Positions 10,594 through 18,498 of a stretch of 64,000 nt of DNA are shown in pieces (the stretch's first letter is position 1; each line of letters begins with the position of its first letter). The DNA is from JAOUEA01 sp963790335 (lineage in GTDB: Bacteria > Actinomycetota > UBA4738 > HRBIN12): positions 248,001 through 312,000 of the forward strand of contig CAWBOB010000002.1 of NCBI GenBank assembly GCA_963790335.1. The letters run 5' to 3'. The notes below the pieces were generated by a model, which had not been told where the DNA came from, did not search any database, and saw only the letters and a list, made by a program, of their open reading frames with translations. The position numbers and the translations under genes were made by a program.

Positions 10594-10627
10594 TAGCATC
10601 CTGGTACCCGGCTGAACGCCCGTTCAA
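10594..10627 (+). promoter_or_regulatory. Promoter -10 and overlapping operator-like inverted repeat before the Rieske gene
   Basis: TAGCAT at 10594-10599 is a plausible -10 element. Thirteen bases later CTGAA-CGCCCG-TTCAA (10612-10627) forms an inverted repeat, placed at or just after the expected transcription start, as expected for a repressor site. The same TTGAA-N6-TTCAA pattern recurs at 13161-13176 and 13228-13243 beside the DmdA-like genes. Confidence 0.5.
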
Positions 10628-10659
10628 GTTGGTCACCACCGTCCTGAGGGAGCCTCGCC

Positions 10660-11871
10660 ATGTCGACGAGTCCGATCGCGATCGAGCTGCTCCGAGACGT
10701 GCTCCAGCCGTCGCTCGGCCGTGCCCGGACCCTTCCCGCTGAGGCGTATACGTCGCAGTCCGTCTTCGACTGGGAGGCGCTGCACCTGTTCGAGCAGGGG
10801 TGGGTCTGCGTGGGGCGGGCGGAGGATCTGTCGAGCCCGGGCGACCAGCGTGCGTTCCGGATCGGGAACGAGGGCATCCTGGCGGTTCGCGGGAAGGACG
10901 GGGAGCTCCGGGGCTTCTACAACACCTGCCGCCATCGCGGGCACGAGCTGCTCGAGCCGGGCACGTCGCGCAATCTCGGCGCGATCAAGTGCCCGTATCA
11001 CGCGTGGGTGTACTCGCTCAGGGGCGAGCTCGCGGCTGCGCCTCGCTTCGGCGACCTCGAGGGTTTCGACAAGCCCGAGTACCCGCTCGTCGCGGCGCGC
11101 ATCCACGAGTGGGGCGGATGGCTGTTCGTGAACGCCGACGGCTCGGCACCTTCCTTCGACGAGCACGTCGGCAACCTCGACGAGCTGATCGCACCATGGG
11201 AGCCGCATCGGCTGTTCGCAGCAGAGACGCATCGATACGAGATCGCGGCCAACTGGAAGACGATCACCGAGAACTACCACGAGTGCTACCACTGCCCCTC
11301 GATCCATCCCGCGCTCTGCGACGTCACACCCGTCGACTCCGGGAGGAACCTCGCCCACGACGGGCTCTGGGTCGGAGGGAACATGGAGCTCAAGGACTTC
11401 GCCGACACGATGTCGATGACGGGAGAGTCCGGCGGTGTGCCGATCCGTGGACTCGACGCGCGCCAGCGCCGAGAGGTGTGCTACGTGGGGCTGTTCCCGA
11501 ACCTGCTGATCAGCCTGCATCCCGACTACGTGATGACCCACCGGATCGAACCGATCGCTCCGGGTCGCACGGCGGTCGAATGCCGATGGCTCTTCCCGCC
11601 CGAAGCCAGGGAGCGGCCGGACTTCAGCCCGGCGTACGCGAGCGAGTTCTGGGACATCACGAACCGCGAGGACTGGCGTGCGTGCGAGTCGGTCTACCGG
11701 GGGCTGCAGAGCAGCGGCTTCCACCAAGGGCCATTCGCGGGGAGCGAGGACGAGGTGCACATCTTCATGGCCATGGTGGCGAGGGCCTACGTCGACGGTT
11801 CCGCGAGCACGCCGCCGCAGGTGCACGAACCCGACGCGGCGGGTGCGGGAGCGGCCCCCCCGATCTTCTGA
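10660..11871 (+). CDS. Rieske non-heme iron oxygenase alpha subunit (GbcA/N-methyl demethylase-like)
   Basis: A 403-residue two-domain oxygenase. The Rieske [2Fe-2S] ligands are C90, H92, C111 and H114 (CRHRGH and CPYHAW). The catalytic domain carries the mononuclear iron motif in ENYHECYHC with H211 and H216 as candidate His ligands (Hx4H) and a C-terminal Asp near DWRACE. The ENYHECYHC sequence resembles that of glycine betaine and stachydrine demethylating oxygenases. Two DmdA/GcvT-like genes follow, so oxidative or folate-dependent removal of methyl groups from a betaine-like compound is a reasonable inference. No ferredoxin reductase partner gene is visible nearby. ATG is preceded by GAGGGAG. 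Confidence 0.9.
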   Translation: MSTSPIAIELLRDVLQPSLGRARTLPAEAYTSQSVFDWEALHLFEQGWVCVGRAEDLSSPGDQRAFRIGNEGILAVRGKDGELRGFYNTCRHRGHELLEPGTSRNLGAIKCPYHAWVYSLRGELAAAPRFGDLEGFDKPEYPLVAARIHEWGGWLFVNADGSAPSFDEHVGNLDELIAPWEPHRLFAAETHRYEIAANWKTITENYHECYHCPSIHPALCDVTPVDSGRNLAHDGLWVGGNMELKDFADTMSMTGESGGVPIRGLDARQRREVCYVGLFPNLLISLHPDYVMTHRIEPIAPGRTAVECRWLFPPEARERPDFSPAYASEFWDITNREDWRACESVYRGLQSSGFHQGPFAGSEDEVHIFMAMVARAYVDGSASTPPQVHEPDAAGAGAAPPIF

Positions 11872-11971
11872 CCCGGGGACAGCACCCGGTCTTGCGGCCC
11901 GTGAGGCCGCGCGTACGATTCGGCTCGACGTGCTGCGATCTGCAGGATGACCGCTCGAAGGGAGACGTGCC

Positions 11972-13132
11972 ATGGCCGAGCCGTTCGACATGGGATCGGT
12001 GCAACGGGGCGCCAGGAACCGGCGCACCCCTTACTACGAAGCCACCCAGAAGTACGGACCCAAGGGCTTCACGGTCTACAACCACATGTACTTCCCGATC
12101 AGGTTCGATTCGTTCGAGAACGAATTCGACGCGCTGTTGAACGGCGTGACGCTCTGGGACGTGGCCGTCGAGCGATGCCTCGAGATCTCCGGGCCCGACG
12201 GGTTCCGATTCGCCCAGCTGCTGACGCCTCGCGATCTCTCGAAGTGCGCGGTCGGCCAGGCGAAGTACGTGCTGATCGTCGACAGCGACGGCGGCATCGT
12301 GAACGACCCTGTGCTCACGCGCATGGACGAGAACACGTTCTGGTTCGCCCTGGCCTCGAGTGATGCCCTGCTGTTCGCCCGGGGGCTCAAGAACGCCTAC
12401 CCCGATCTCGACGTCACGATCAAGGAAGCCGACGTCGCGCCCCTGCAGGTACAGGGTCCCAAGTCCAAGGATCTGATGGTCAAGCTGCTGGGCGAGGAGA
12501 TCTTGGACCTCAAGTACTACTTCTGGACCGATGCGCAGATCGCCGACGTTCCGGTGGTGGTCACGCGCACCGGTTGGACGTCGGAAGTGGGATACGAGGT
12601 CTACACCACCGATACATCGCGCGGGAACGAGGTCTACGAGGCGATCATGGAAGCCGGCCAGGAGTTCGGCATCGTGCCGACCGGCCCGAGCGACATCCGT
12701 CGCATCGAGGGCGCCATCTTCAACTGGGGCGCCGACATGACCTATGACGACAACCCGATCGAGATGGGCATGGACCGCCTCGTCGATTGGGACTCGCTGA
12801 CCGATGATGCCTCGATCTCGATGGCTGCCCTCCGCAGGATCCGGGACGAGGGCGTCGACCGCCGTATCGTCGGCGTCGAGCTGGACGGCGATGCCTTCCC
12901 GGCGCTGAACAACGTGAAATGGCGTGTGTCATCCGACGGCGCGGAAGTCGGCACGGTGACGTCCGCGATCTACTCGCCTCGACTCGAGAAGAACATCGGC
13001 TTCGCCTGGGTACCGAACGAGCTGGCCGCGATCGGTACCTCACTGCAGGTCGCCAGCGAGTGGGGCGATCGGAGCGCGACGGTCGTCGAGATGCCGTTCG
13101 TCGACCCGAAGAAGACGATCCCGGTCTCCTGA
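11972..13132 (+). CDS. DmdA/GcvT-family aminomethyltransferase-like protein (paralogue 1)
   Basis: A 386-residue protein of the GcvT fold: folate-binding N-terminal domain and C-terminal barrel. Segments such as VYNHMYFP, LWDVAVERCLEISGPDG, LTPRDLSKCAVGQ, NDPVLTRM and LQVQGPKS resemble DMSP demethylase DmdA more than the glycine-cleavage T protein. DmdA and relatives move a methyl group from a sulfonium or amine substrate to tetrahydrofolate. It lies 100 bp after the Rieske gene and 156 bp before a close paralogue. Its own ribosome site GGGAG precedes the ATG. The exact methyl donor is not known; a methylated amine is suggested by the oxygenase neighbour. Confidence 0.85.
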   Translation: MAEPFDMGSVQRGARNRRTPYYEATQKYGPKGFTVYNHMYFPIRFDSFENEFDALLNGVTLWDVAVERCLEISGPDGFRFAQLLTPRDLSKCAVGQAKYVLIVDSDGGIVNDPVLTRMDENTFWFALASSDALLFARGLKNAYPDLDVTIKEADVAPLQVQGPKSKDLMVKLLGEEILDLKYYFWTDAQIADVPVVVTRTGWTSEVGYEVYTTDTSRGNEVYEAIMEAGQEFGIVPTGPSDIRRIEGAIFNWGADMTYDDNPIEMGMDRLVDWDSLTDDASISMAALRRIRDEGVDRRIVGVELDGDAFPALNNVKWRVSSDGAEVGTVTSAIYSPRLEKNIGFAWVPNELAAIGTSLQVASEWGDRSATVVEMPFVDPKKTIPVS

Positions 13133-13155
13133 CCGCCACCCCGGAGGTCCCTGGT

Positions 13156-13181
13156 CGACGTTGACCGGTGATTCAACGTCG
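13156..13181. promoter_or_regulatory. Inverted repeat, operator-like (second TTGAA-N6-TTCAA site)
   Basis: CGACGTTGAC and TTCAACGTCG form a 10-bp inverted repeat with a single mismatch around CGGTGA. The core TTGAC-N6-TTCAA (13161-13176) matches the motif before the Rieske gene and at 13228-13243. Confidence 0.45.
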
Positions 13182-13209
13182 GCACCGCAGCTCACCCTGC
13201 GGTGCCGAC
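13178..13209. terminator. Perfect 13-bp stem-loop after the first DmdA-like gene
   Basis: GTCGGCACCGCAG and CTGCGGTGCCGAC pair perfectly around a 6-nt loop (CTCACC), 46 bp beyond the stop codon of the first DmdA-like gene. The strength suggests an intrinsic or Rho-assisted terminator, although no long T run follows. It would separate transcription of the two paralogues. Confidence 0.6.
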
Positions 13210-13227
13210 TTGCATCTCAGGCTCCGT

Positions 13228-13243
13228 TTGAATCATGATTCAA
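13228..13243. promoter_or_regulatory. 16-bp perfect palindrome, operator candidate
   Basis: TTGAATCATGATTCAA is a perfect palindrome 45 bp before the start of the second DmdA-like gene. It is the best copy of the TTGAA-N6-TTCAA motif found three times in this cluster, and fits a site for a dimeric regulator of the TetR, GntR or MarR type. No regulator gene is adjacent. Confidence 0.5.
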
Positions 13244-13288
13244 CCTTGGCGCCGGGCGATCGCTCGGCGAGGTCGAACGGAGGCGCAG

Positions 13289-14470
13289 ATGACCAATGAA
13301 CGGCAGGAGATGCTCGAGAAGAGCGCGACCTTGTACTTCGGTCCGTGGTACCGCCAGTCCCCATTCTTCAACGCGACCCGCCGCGCCGGCTGTACCTCCT
13401 ACGACATCTACAACCACATGTACCTGCCGGCCTACTACGACGACCCGGAGACCGAGTACTGGGCGCTGTCGAACGCGGTGACCATGTGGGACGTGGGTGT
13501 CGAGCGCACGATCGAGGTGAGCGGCCCCGACGCGGACCGGCTCATCGACATGATCACGTGTCGCGACCTGACGAAGTGCGCCGTGAAGCAGGGCAAGTAC
13601 ATGCTCGTCACCGGGCCCGACGGATCGATCGTGAACGACCCGGTGCTGCTGCACGTCGGCGAGAACCGCTGGTGGATGCAGCTCGCGGATAGCGACGCGG
13701 GGCTCTACGCGCTCGGTGTGGGCGCCTCGAGCGGGCTCGACGCACAGGTCAGCACGCCCGACGTGCACCCGATGCAGGTGCAAGGTCCCATGGCCGCCAA
13801 GACCCTCGAGAAGCTCGTGGGATCCGCGATCTACGACATCAAGTACTACTGGATCGAGGAGTTCGACATCGACGGCATCCCGGTCGTGATCAGCCGCACC
13901 GGGTGGACGGCGATCCCCGGATTCGAGGTGAACCTGCTCGACCACTCCAGGGGCGACGAGCTGTGGGACACGATCGCAGCCGCGGGTGAGGAGTTCGAGA
14001 TCCGTCCGATCGCACCGTGCGAGGCCCGTCGTATCGAGGCAGGCATCTTCAACTACGGGTCCGACATCCGCCTCGGCGACACGCCGTTCCATGTGATGGG
14101 GCTCGAGCGGCTCGTCGAGGACCAGCCGCAGGACTACATCGGCAAGACCGCGCTCGAAGAGCTCCGCACGAAAGGCGTCGATCGCAAGCTCGTGGGCATC
14201 GAGCTCGCCGGCGACGAGCTGCGAGCGGAGATGTCGGAATACTGGTCGGTGTCGTCCGACGGCAAGCAGGTCGGGCACCTGACCGACGCGGTCTGGTCTC
14301 CGGGGCTCAAGAAGAACATCGGCTACGTGTGGGTGCCGATCGAGCTGTCGGAACCCGGCAATCGCCTCGACGTCGAGACCGAAGACGGTGAGCACTTGAC
14401 AGGGACGACCGCCGCGATCCCGTTCGTCGATCCCCGGAAGGAGAAGCCCGCAGGGTCGCTTGCCTCATAG
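13289..14470 (+). CDS. DmdA/GcvT-family aminomethyltransferase-like protein (paralogue 2)
   Basis: A 393-residue paralogue of the preceding gene that shares its DmdA-like signatures: IYNHMYLP, MWDVGVERTIEVSGPDAD, ITCRDLTKCAVKQGKY, NDPVLLHVGENRWWM, MQVQGPMAAKTLEKL and RTGWTAIPGFEVNLL. The C-terminal barrel ends NIGYVWVPIELS. The ATG at 13289 has a good ribosome site (CGGAGGCGCAG); an in-frame ATG at 13235 would overlap the palindrome and lacks one. The pair may form a two-subunit demethylase or handle successive methyl groups; neither is a canonical glycine-cleavage T protein, and no other gcvT is present although gcvH and gcvPAB are. Confidence 0.85.
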   Translation: MTNERQEMLEKSATLYFGPWYRQSPFFNATRRAGCTSYDIYNHMYLPAYYDDPETEYWALSNAVTMWDVGVERTIEVSGPDADRLIDMITCRDLTKCAVKQGKYMLVTGPDGSIVNDPVLLHVGENRWWMQLADSDAGLYALGVGASSGLDAQVSTPDVHPMQVQGPMAAKTLEKLVGSAIYDIKYYWIEEFDIDGIPVVISRTGWTAIPGFEVNLLDHSRGDELWDTIAAAGEEFEIRPIAPCEARRIEAGIFNYGSDIRLGDTPFHVMGLERLVEDQPQDYIGKTALEELRTKGVDRKLVGIELAGDELRAEMSEYWSVSSDGKQVGHLTDAVWSPGLKKNIGYVWVPIELSEPGNRLDVETEDGEHLTGTTAAIPFVDPRKEKPAGSLAS

Positions 14471-14525
14471 GGTGCCGGATCCTCGCCTCGGGTCCTCCTC
14501 GAGGAACATCTTCGCCACATCTCGG

Positions 14526-14579
14526 CGTTCACACGGCTGAACCCCCCGACGTCGGGGTATCGAATCAGGCGTGTGAACG
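14526..14579. repeat. Nested inverted repeats before the HtrA-like gene
   Basis: An outer repeat CGTTCACACG (14526-14535) / CGTGTGAACG (14570-14579) encloses a perfect 14-bp palindrome CCCCGACGTCGGGG (14544-14557). It starts 55 bp after the stop of the second DmdA-like gene and ends 28 bp before the protease start. It could end the upstream transcript or be an operator for the protease gene. Confidence 0.45.
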
Positions 14580-14607
14580 TCGTACCCTCGAACGGGAGGA
14601 CCCCTCG

Positions 14608-15739
14608 ATGAGACGAACGATGCTCGTGCTGGCAGCCGTGTCGGTGTTGCTGCTCAGCGCATGCTCCGTGTCGCTGGGCGACCGCGCCACGCCGGATCCG
14701 GTCGCGGAGCTGAACGCCGTCTGCGACGAGCGAGCCGCTCGACCCCGGCGCAGAACCGGTCGCCGCCGTCGTCGAGCGCGTGCTGCCGGCGGTCGTCAAC
14801 GTCACGACCGACGTCTATCAGGCCGACGGCACGTCCGGGCAGGGGGTAGGAACCGGGTTCATCGTTCGCGCCGACGGTGTCATCGTGACGAACTGCCACG
14901 TCGTCGAGGGCGGATCGCGGCTCACCGTCTTCCTCTCTGATGCGCGGCGCACGGAGTACGAGGCCCGGCTGATCGGGGCGGACTGCCTGAACGACCTCGC
15001 GGTGCTCGACATCGACGAGCAGGGTCTGCCCACGGTGCCGTTGGGTGACTCCAGCGGCCTCCGCCTCGGCCAGCGGGTCGTGGCGCTCGGGTACGCCCTC
15101 GGCCTCGAGGGCGGTCCCACGGTCACCACGGGCATCGTCTCGTCGCTCGACCGCACGATCGAGGTGCCGGATCCGAACTGCCGGTCGTGTGAGATCACGC
15201 AGACGCCGCAGGGCGAGCTTCCCGTACGGACCTATCCCAGCGTCATCCAGACCGACGCCGCGATCAATCCCGGGAACTCGGGCGGACCACTCGTCGACAT
15301 GGACGGCCGGGTGGTGGGCATCAACTCCGCCGGCAACGATCAGGCGGAGAACATCGGCTTCGCCATCAAGATCGCGTTCGTGCGCGACACGATCCTGTCG
15401 TCGATCGACGAGCCGCTGGCTCCGACGGGCTACCTGGGCGTGTCGACGACGCCGATCACCGCCGACCTTCGGTTCCAGCAGGGGCTGGCGGTCGACTCCG
15501 GCGCGTTCGTCGCCGGCATCCTGGCCGACGGACCGGCCGACGACGTCGGCATCGGCCGGGGCGATGTGATCGTCGCGGTCGACGGACAGGCGGTGCGTTC
15601 GCCTGACGATCTCGGCGCCGTGCTCGACGGTTCGACGCCGGGTGACCGGGTCTCGATCGAGCTGGTCGAGAGCGGAGGCGACACCCGTACCGTCGAGGTG
15701 GAGCTCGCGGCCCGGCCACTGCCCATCGATATCCCGTGA
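14608..15739 (+). CDS. HtrA/DegP-like lipoprotein serine protease with PDZ domain (one apparent frameshift)
   Basis: The 5' frame encodes a lipoprotein signal (MRRTMLVLAAVSVLLLSAC, lipobox LSAC). At about 14725-14740 the coding frame changes by one base; the continuation reads EPLDPGAEPVAAVVERVLPAVVNV and then a trypsin-like domain. Protease features are VIVTNCHVVEG (catalytic His), NDLAVLDI (Asp) and INPGNSGGPLVD (Ser). A PDZ domain at the C-terminus contains GYLGV and GRGDVIVAVDGQ. Total length would be about 377 residues, usual for the family. The enzyme would sit outside the membrane and degrade misfolded envelope proteins. A sequencing indel is the simplest explanation of the shift. Confidence 0.85.
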
Positions 15740-15765
15740 GCGGACATGGCTCGCGGCGCGTGCGC

Positions 15766-15771
15766 TAGCCT
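15766..15771 (+). promoter_or_regulatory. -10 element of a leaderless trmI transcript
   Basis: TAGCCT stands exactly 6 nt before the GTG start of trmI, and no Shine-Dalgarno sequence is present. The spacing would put the transcription start on the start codon. Confidence 0.5.
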
Positions 15772-15777
15772 TGGCGG

Positions 15778-16573
15778 GTGACCCTTCCCGCCGTCTCCGG
15801 AGCCTTCGGGCCCGGCGAGCGCGTGCTGCTCATCGACCAACGCGACCGGACCTACCTCTTCACGCTGCAAGCGGGTGGCACCTACCACACGCATAGCGGC
15901 ACGCTCGCCCACGACGAGCTGATCGGCGCCGACGAGGGCACGCGACTCGAGACCTCGCGAGGCATGGTGCTCGTCGCGTTCCGTCCACGGTTCGCCGACT
16001 TCGTGCTGAAGATGCCGAGGGGCGCCCAGGTGGTGTATCCCAAGGACATCGGGCCGATCCTGATGTACGCCGACATCTTCCCGGGCGCCGTGGTGCTCGA
16101 AGCGGGCAACGGGCTCGGGGGCGTTGACGATCGCGCTCTGCCGCGCGGTGGGCGAGGCGGGTCGGGTCGTGTCCTACGAGCTCCGGGACGAACACCGGGA
16201 CACGGCGGCCGCCAACATCGAGGCGTTCTTCGGCACGGTGCCCGAGCGGGTCGATCTGCGACGCGGTGACGTCGCCGAGGTGCCGATCACCGGCGAGCGC
16301 TACGACCGGGTCGTGCTGGACATGCCGGAGCCATGGGCGCCGCTGGGCGTGCTGGCCGAGGTGGTGGCGCCGGGAGGCGTGGTCTGCGCCTACCTTCCCA
16401 CCGTCATGCAGGTGCAGCAGCTCGTGCTCACGCTGCCTGGCAACGGGTTCCAGCATGTGGAGACGTTCGAGACGTTGCGGCGCGGCTGGCACGTGACGGA
16501 GCGAAGCGTGCGTCCAGACCACCGCATGGTCGGGCACACGGGGTTCCTCACGATCGCCCGCCGCGAGGCCTGA
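15778..16573 (+). CDS. trmI: tRNA (adenine-58-N1)-methyltransferase TrmI (one apparent frameshift)
   Basis: SAM-dependent enzyme that makes m1A58 in the T loop of tRNAs. The N-terminal domain (QRDRTYLFTLQAGGTYHTHSG) and the Rossmann fold (ILMYADIFPGAVVLEAGNGLG, then VVSYELRDEHR and YDRVVLDMPEPW) match the Rv2118c family. The frame shifts after EAGNGLG: a G5 run at 16117-16121 has one G more than the family sequence (GALTIALCRAVGEAG) requires. Joined length is about 264 residues. In M. tuberculosis the homologue also lies just upstream of the mpa locus. Start is GTG, leaderless. Confidence 0.9.
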
Positions 16574-16749
16574 GCGGAGATGTCCGCGTCCGGCGGTACC
16601 GTTTCCAGGTGCAGAACTACCCGGGAATGGGCATTACACGTTCGTCGAGAACTTCCGTATCAATGAGGTAGGGAGACTCGAGTCCGGGCTCCACAGGAAC
16701 CGGGGAGGCCGGGGGTACCATCCGGCTCTACCCCCTGGAGGTGTCACCG

Positions 16750-18489
16750 ATGGTGGATCGGGAGCGCGTGGAACGATACGACGCGCAGGTGCACGAGCTG
16801 CAGAGCCAGGTGAAGTTCCTGGAGGAGGAGGTCGGCCTGCTGCGCCGGCGGCTCACGAACGCGCCCCGGCAGGTGACGGTGCTCGAGGAGAAGCTCATCG
16901 AGACCCGGGGCCAGCTCGACCGCGCGGTCTCGCAGAACCAGAAGCTCGCCGATGCGCTGCGCGCCGAGCGCGACAAGATCGAGGCGCTCGCCGAAGAGGT
17001 CGAGAAGCTCTCCCAGCCACCCGCTTCCTTCGGGGTGTACCTCGCCAGCAACGACGACGGCTCGATCGACGTGTTCACGGCCGGGCGCAAGATGCGCGTG
17101 ATGCCGGCTCCCGACATCGACGAGCGAACCTTCCGCCCCGGCGCCCAGGTCGTGCTCAACGAGTCGCTGAACGTCGTCGAGGTCCTCGAGCCCGATCGCG
17201 CCGGCGAGGTCGTGAAGGTCAAGGATCGGCTCGGCGACGATCGCGTGATCGTGGTGGGCCGCGGCGACGAGGAGTACGTCGCCCATCTGGCCGGACAGCT
17301 GCTCACCACGCACGTTCGTGCCGGCGACAACGTGCTCTTCGACGTCCGAGCGGGCGTGGCCACCGAGCTGTTGCCCAAGGAAGAGGTCGAGGAGCTCGTG
17401 CTCGAGGAGATCCCCGACGTCAGCTACGAGGACATCGGCGGCCTCGAGGGCCAGATCGACTCCATCCGCGACGCCGTGGAGCTTCCGTTCCTGTACGCGG
17501 AGCTGTTCGCGGAGCACCAGCTCGAGGCGCCCAAGGGCGTGCTGTTGTACGGCCCGCCGGGATGCGGCAAGACGCTGATCGCGAAGGCGGTCGCGAAGTC
17601 GCTCGCGGAGAAGGTCGCGGAGCGCGCCGGGCGCGACGACGCGCGGAGCTACTTCCTCAACGTGAAGGGTCCCGAGCTGCTGAACAAGTACGTCGGTGAG
17701 ACCGAGCGACAGATCCGCGAGATCTTCATCCGGGCGAAGGAGCGCAGCGAGGAAGGCCTGCCGGTCATCGTGTTCTTCGACGAGATGGACTCGATCTTCC
17801 GCACCCGCGGTACCGGCATCTCGAGCGACGTCGAGTCGACGATCGTTCCGCAGCTGCTCAGCGAGCTCGATGGTGTCGAGACGCTCAAGAACGTGATCGT
17901 GATCGGCGCCTCGAACCGCGAGGATCTGATCGACCCGGCCATCCTGCGTCCCGGCCGGCTCGACGTGAAGATCAAGATCGAGCGCCCGAACCAACAGCAG
18001 GCCGCCGACATCATGTCGAAGTACCTGCACCCCGTGGTGCCGATCCACCCCGACGAGGTCGGCCGGTACGGCGGCGACGCGCAGCAGGCGTGCTTCCGCA
18101 TGATCGAGAAGACGGTCGAGCAGATGTACGAGCAGAACGACCGCAATCGGTTCCTCGAGGTCACCTACGCGAGCGGCGACAAGGAGATCCTGTACTTCAA
18201 GGACTTCAACTCGGGCGCCATGATCGAGAACATCGTGCGTCGTGCGAAGAAGGATGCGATCAAGCGGTTCCTGTCGATGGGCGACAAGGGCATCAGGTCG
18301 GAAGATCTGCTGACCGCGATCCGCGACGAGTTCAAGGAGAACGAGGACCTGCCGAACACGACGAACCCCGACGACTGGGCTCGCATCTCAGGCAAGAAGG
18401 GCGAGCGCATCGTGTACGTGCGCACGCTGCTCGGCCACGACGGCGACGGTCGCCAGGTCGAGCGCGTGAACGCCGGGCAGTACCTGTAG
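16750..18489 (+). CDS. mpa: Proteasome-associated ATPase Mpa/ARC
   Basis: A 579-residue AAA ATPase that unfolds pupylated proteins and feeds them to the 20S proteasome. Order of parts: N-terminal coiled coil (about 5-75) that binds Pup, two OB domains (FGVYLASNDDGSIDVFTAGRKMRV and the following repeat), and the AAA domain with Walker A GPPGCGKT, Walker B VIVFFDEMDSIF and sensor ASNREDLIDPAILRPGR. The C-terminus ends GQYL, the motif that docks into the proteasome alpha ring. ATG 16750 sits 8 nt after GGAGG; a GTG at 16741 overlaps that site. A possible -10 TACCAT is at 16716. Confidence 0.97.
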   Translation: MVDRERVERYDAQVHELQSQVKFLEEEVGLLRRRLTNAPRQVTVLEEKLIETRGQLDRAVSQNQKLADALRAERDKIEALAEEVEKLSQPPASFGVYLASNDDGSIDVFTAGRKMRVMPAPDIDERTFRPGAQVVLNESLNVVEVLEPDRAGEVVKVKDRLGDDRVIVVGRGDEEYVAHLAGQLLTTHVRAGDNVLFDVRAGVATELLPKEEVEELVLEEIPDVSYEDIGGLEGQIDSIRDAVELPFLYAELFAEHQLEAPKGVLLYGPPGCGKTLIAKAVAKSLAEKVAERAGRDDARSYFLNVKGPELLNKYVGETERQIREIFIRAKERSEEGLPVIVFFDEMDSIFRTRGTGISSDVESTIVPQLLSELDGVETLKNVIVIGASNREDLIDPAILRPGRLDVKIKIERPNQQQAADIMSKYLHPVVPIHPDEVGRYGGDAQQACFRMIEKTVEQMYEQNDRNRFLEVTYASGDKEILYFKDFNSGAMIENIVRRAKKDAIKRFLSMGDKGIRSEDLLTAIRDEFKENEDLPNTTNPDDWARISGKKGERIVYVRTLLGHDGDGRQVERVNAGQYL

Positions 18490-18492
18490 GGT
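18487..18492 (+). promoter_or_regulatory. -10 element of a leaderless dop transcript
   Basis: TAGGGT overlaps the mpa stop codon and lies exactly 6 nt before the GTG start of dop, with no ribosome-binding site in between. Confidence 0.4.
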
Positions 18493-18498
18493 GGCCGC

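Noticed and set aside
13235..13288. Upstream start of the second DmdA-like gene at 13235
   Set aside because: It lies within the palindrome and has no ribosome site, whereas ATG 13289 follows GGAGG.
11972..14470. Canonical glycine-cleavage T proteins
   Set aside because: Sequence signatures (YNHM..P, WDV..ER, RDLSK) are nearer to DmdA, and the genes are far from gcvH and gcvPAB.
16655..16710. RNase P RNA-like string GAGTCCGGGCTCCACAGG before mpa
   Set aside because: The gap is only 176 bp and the GAGGAAAG and ACAGAA parts of the RNase P core are absent.
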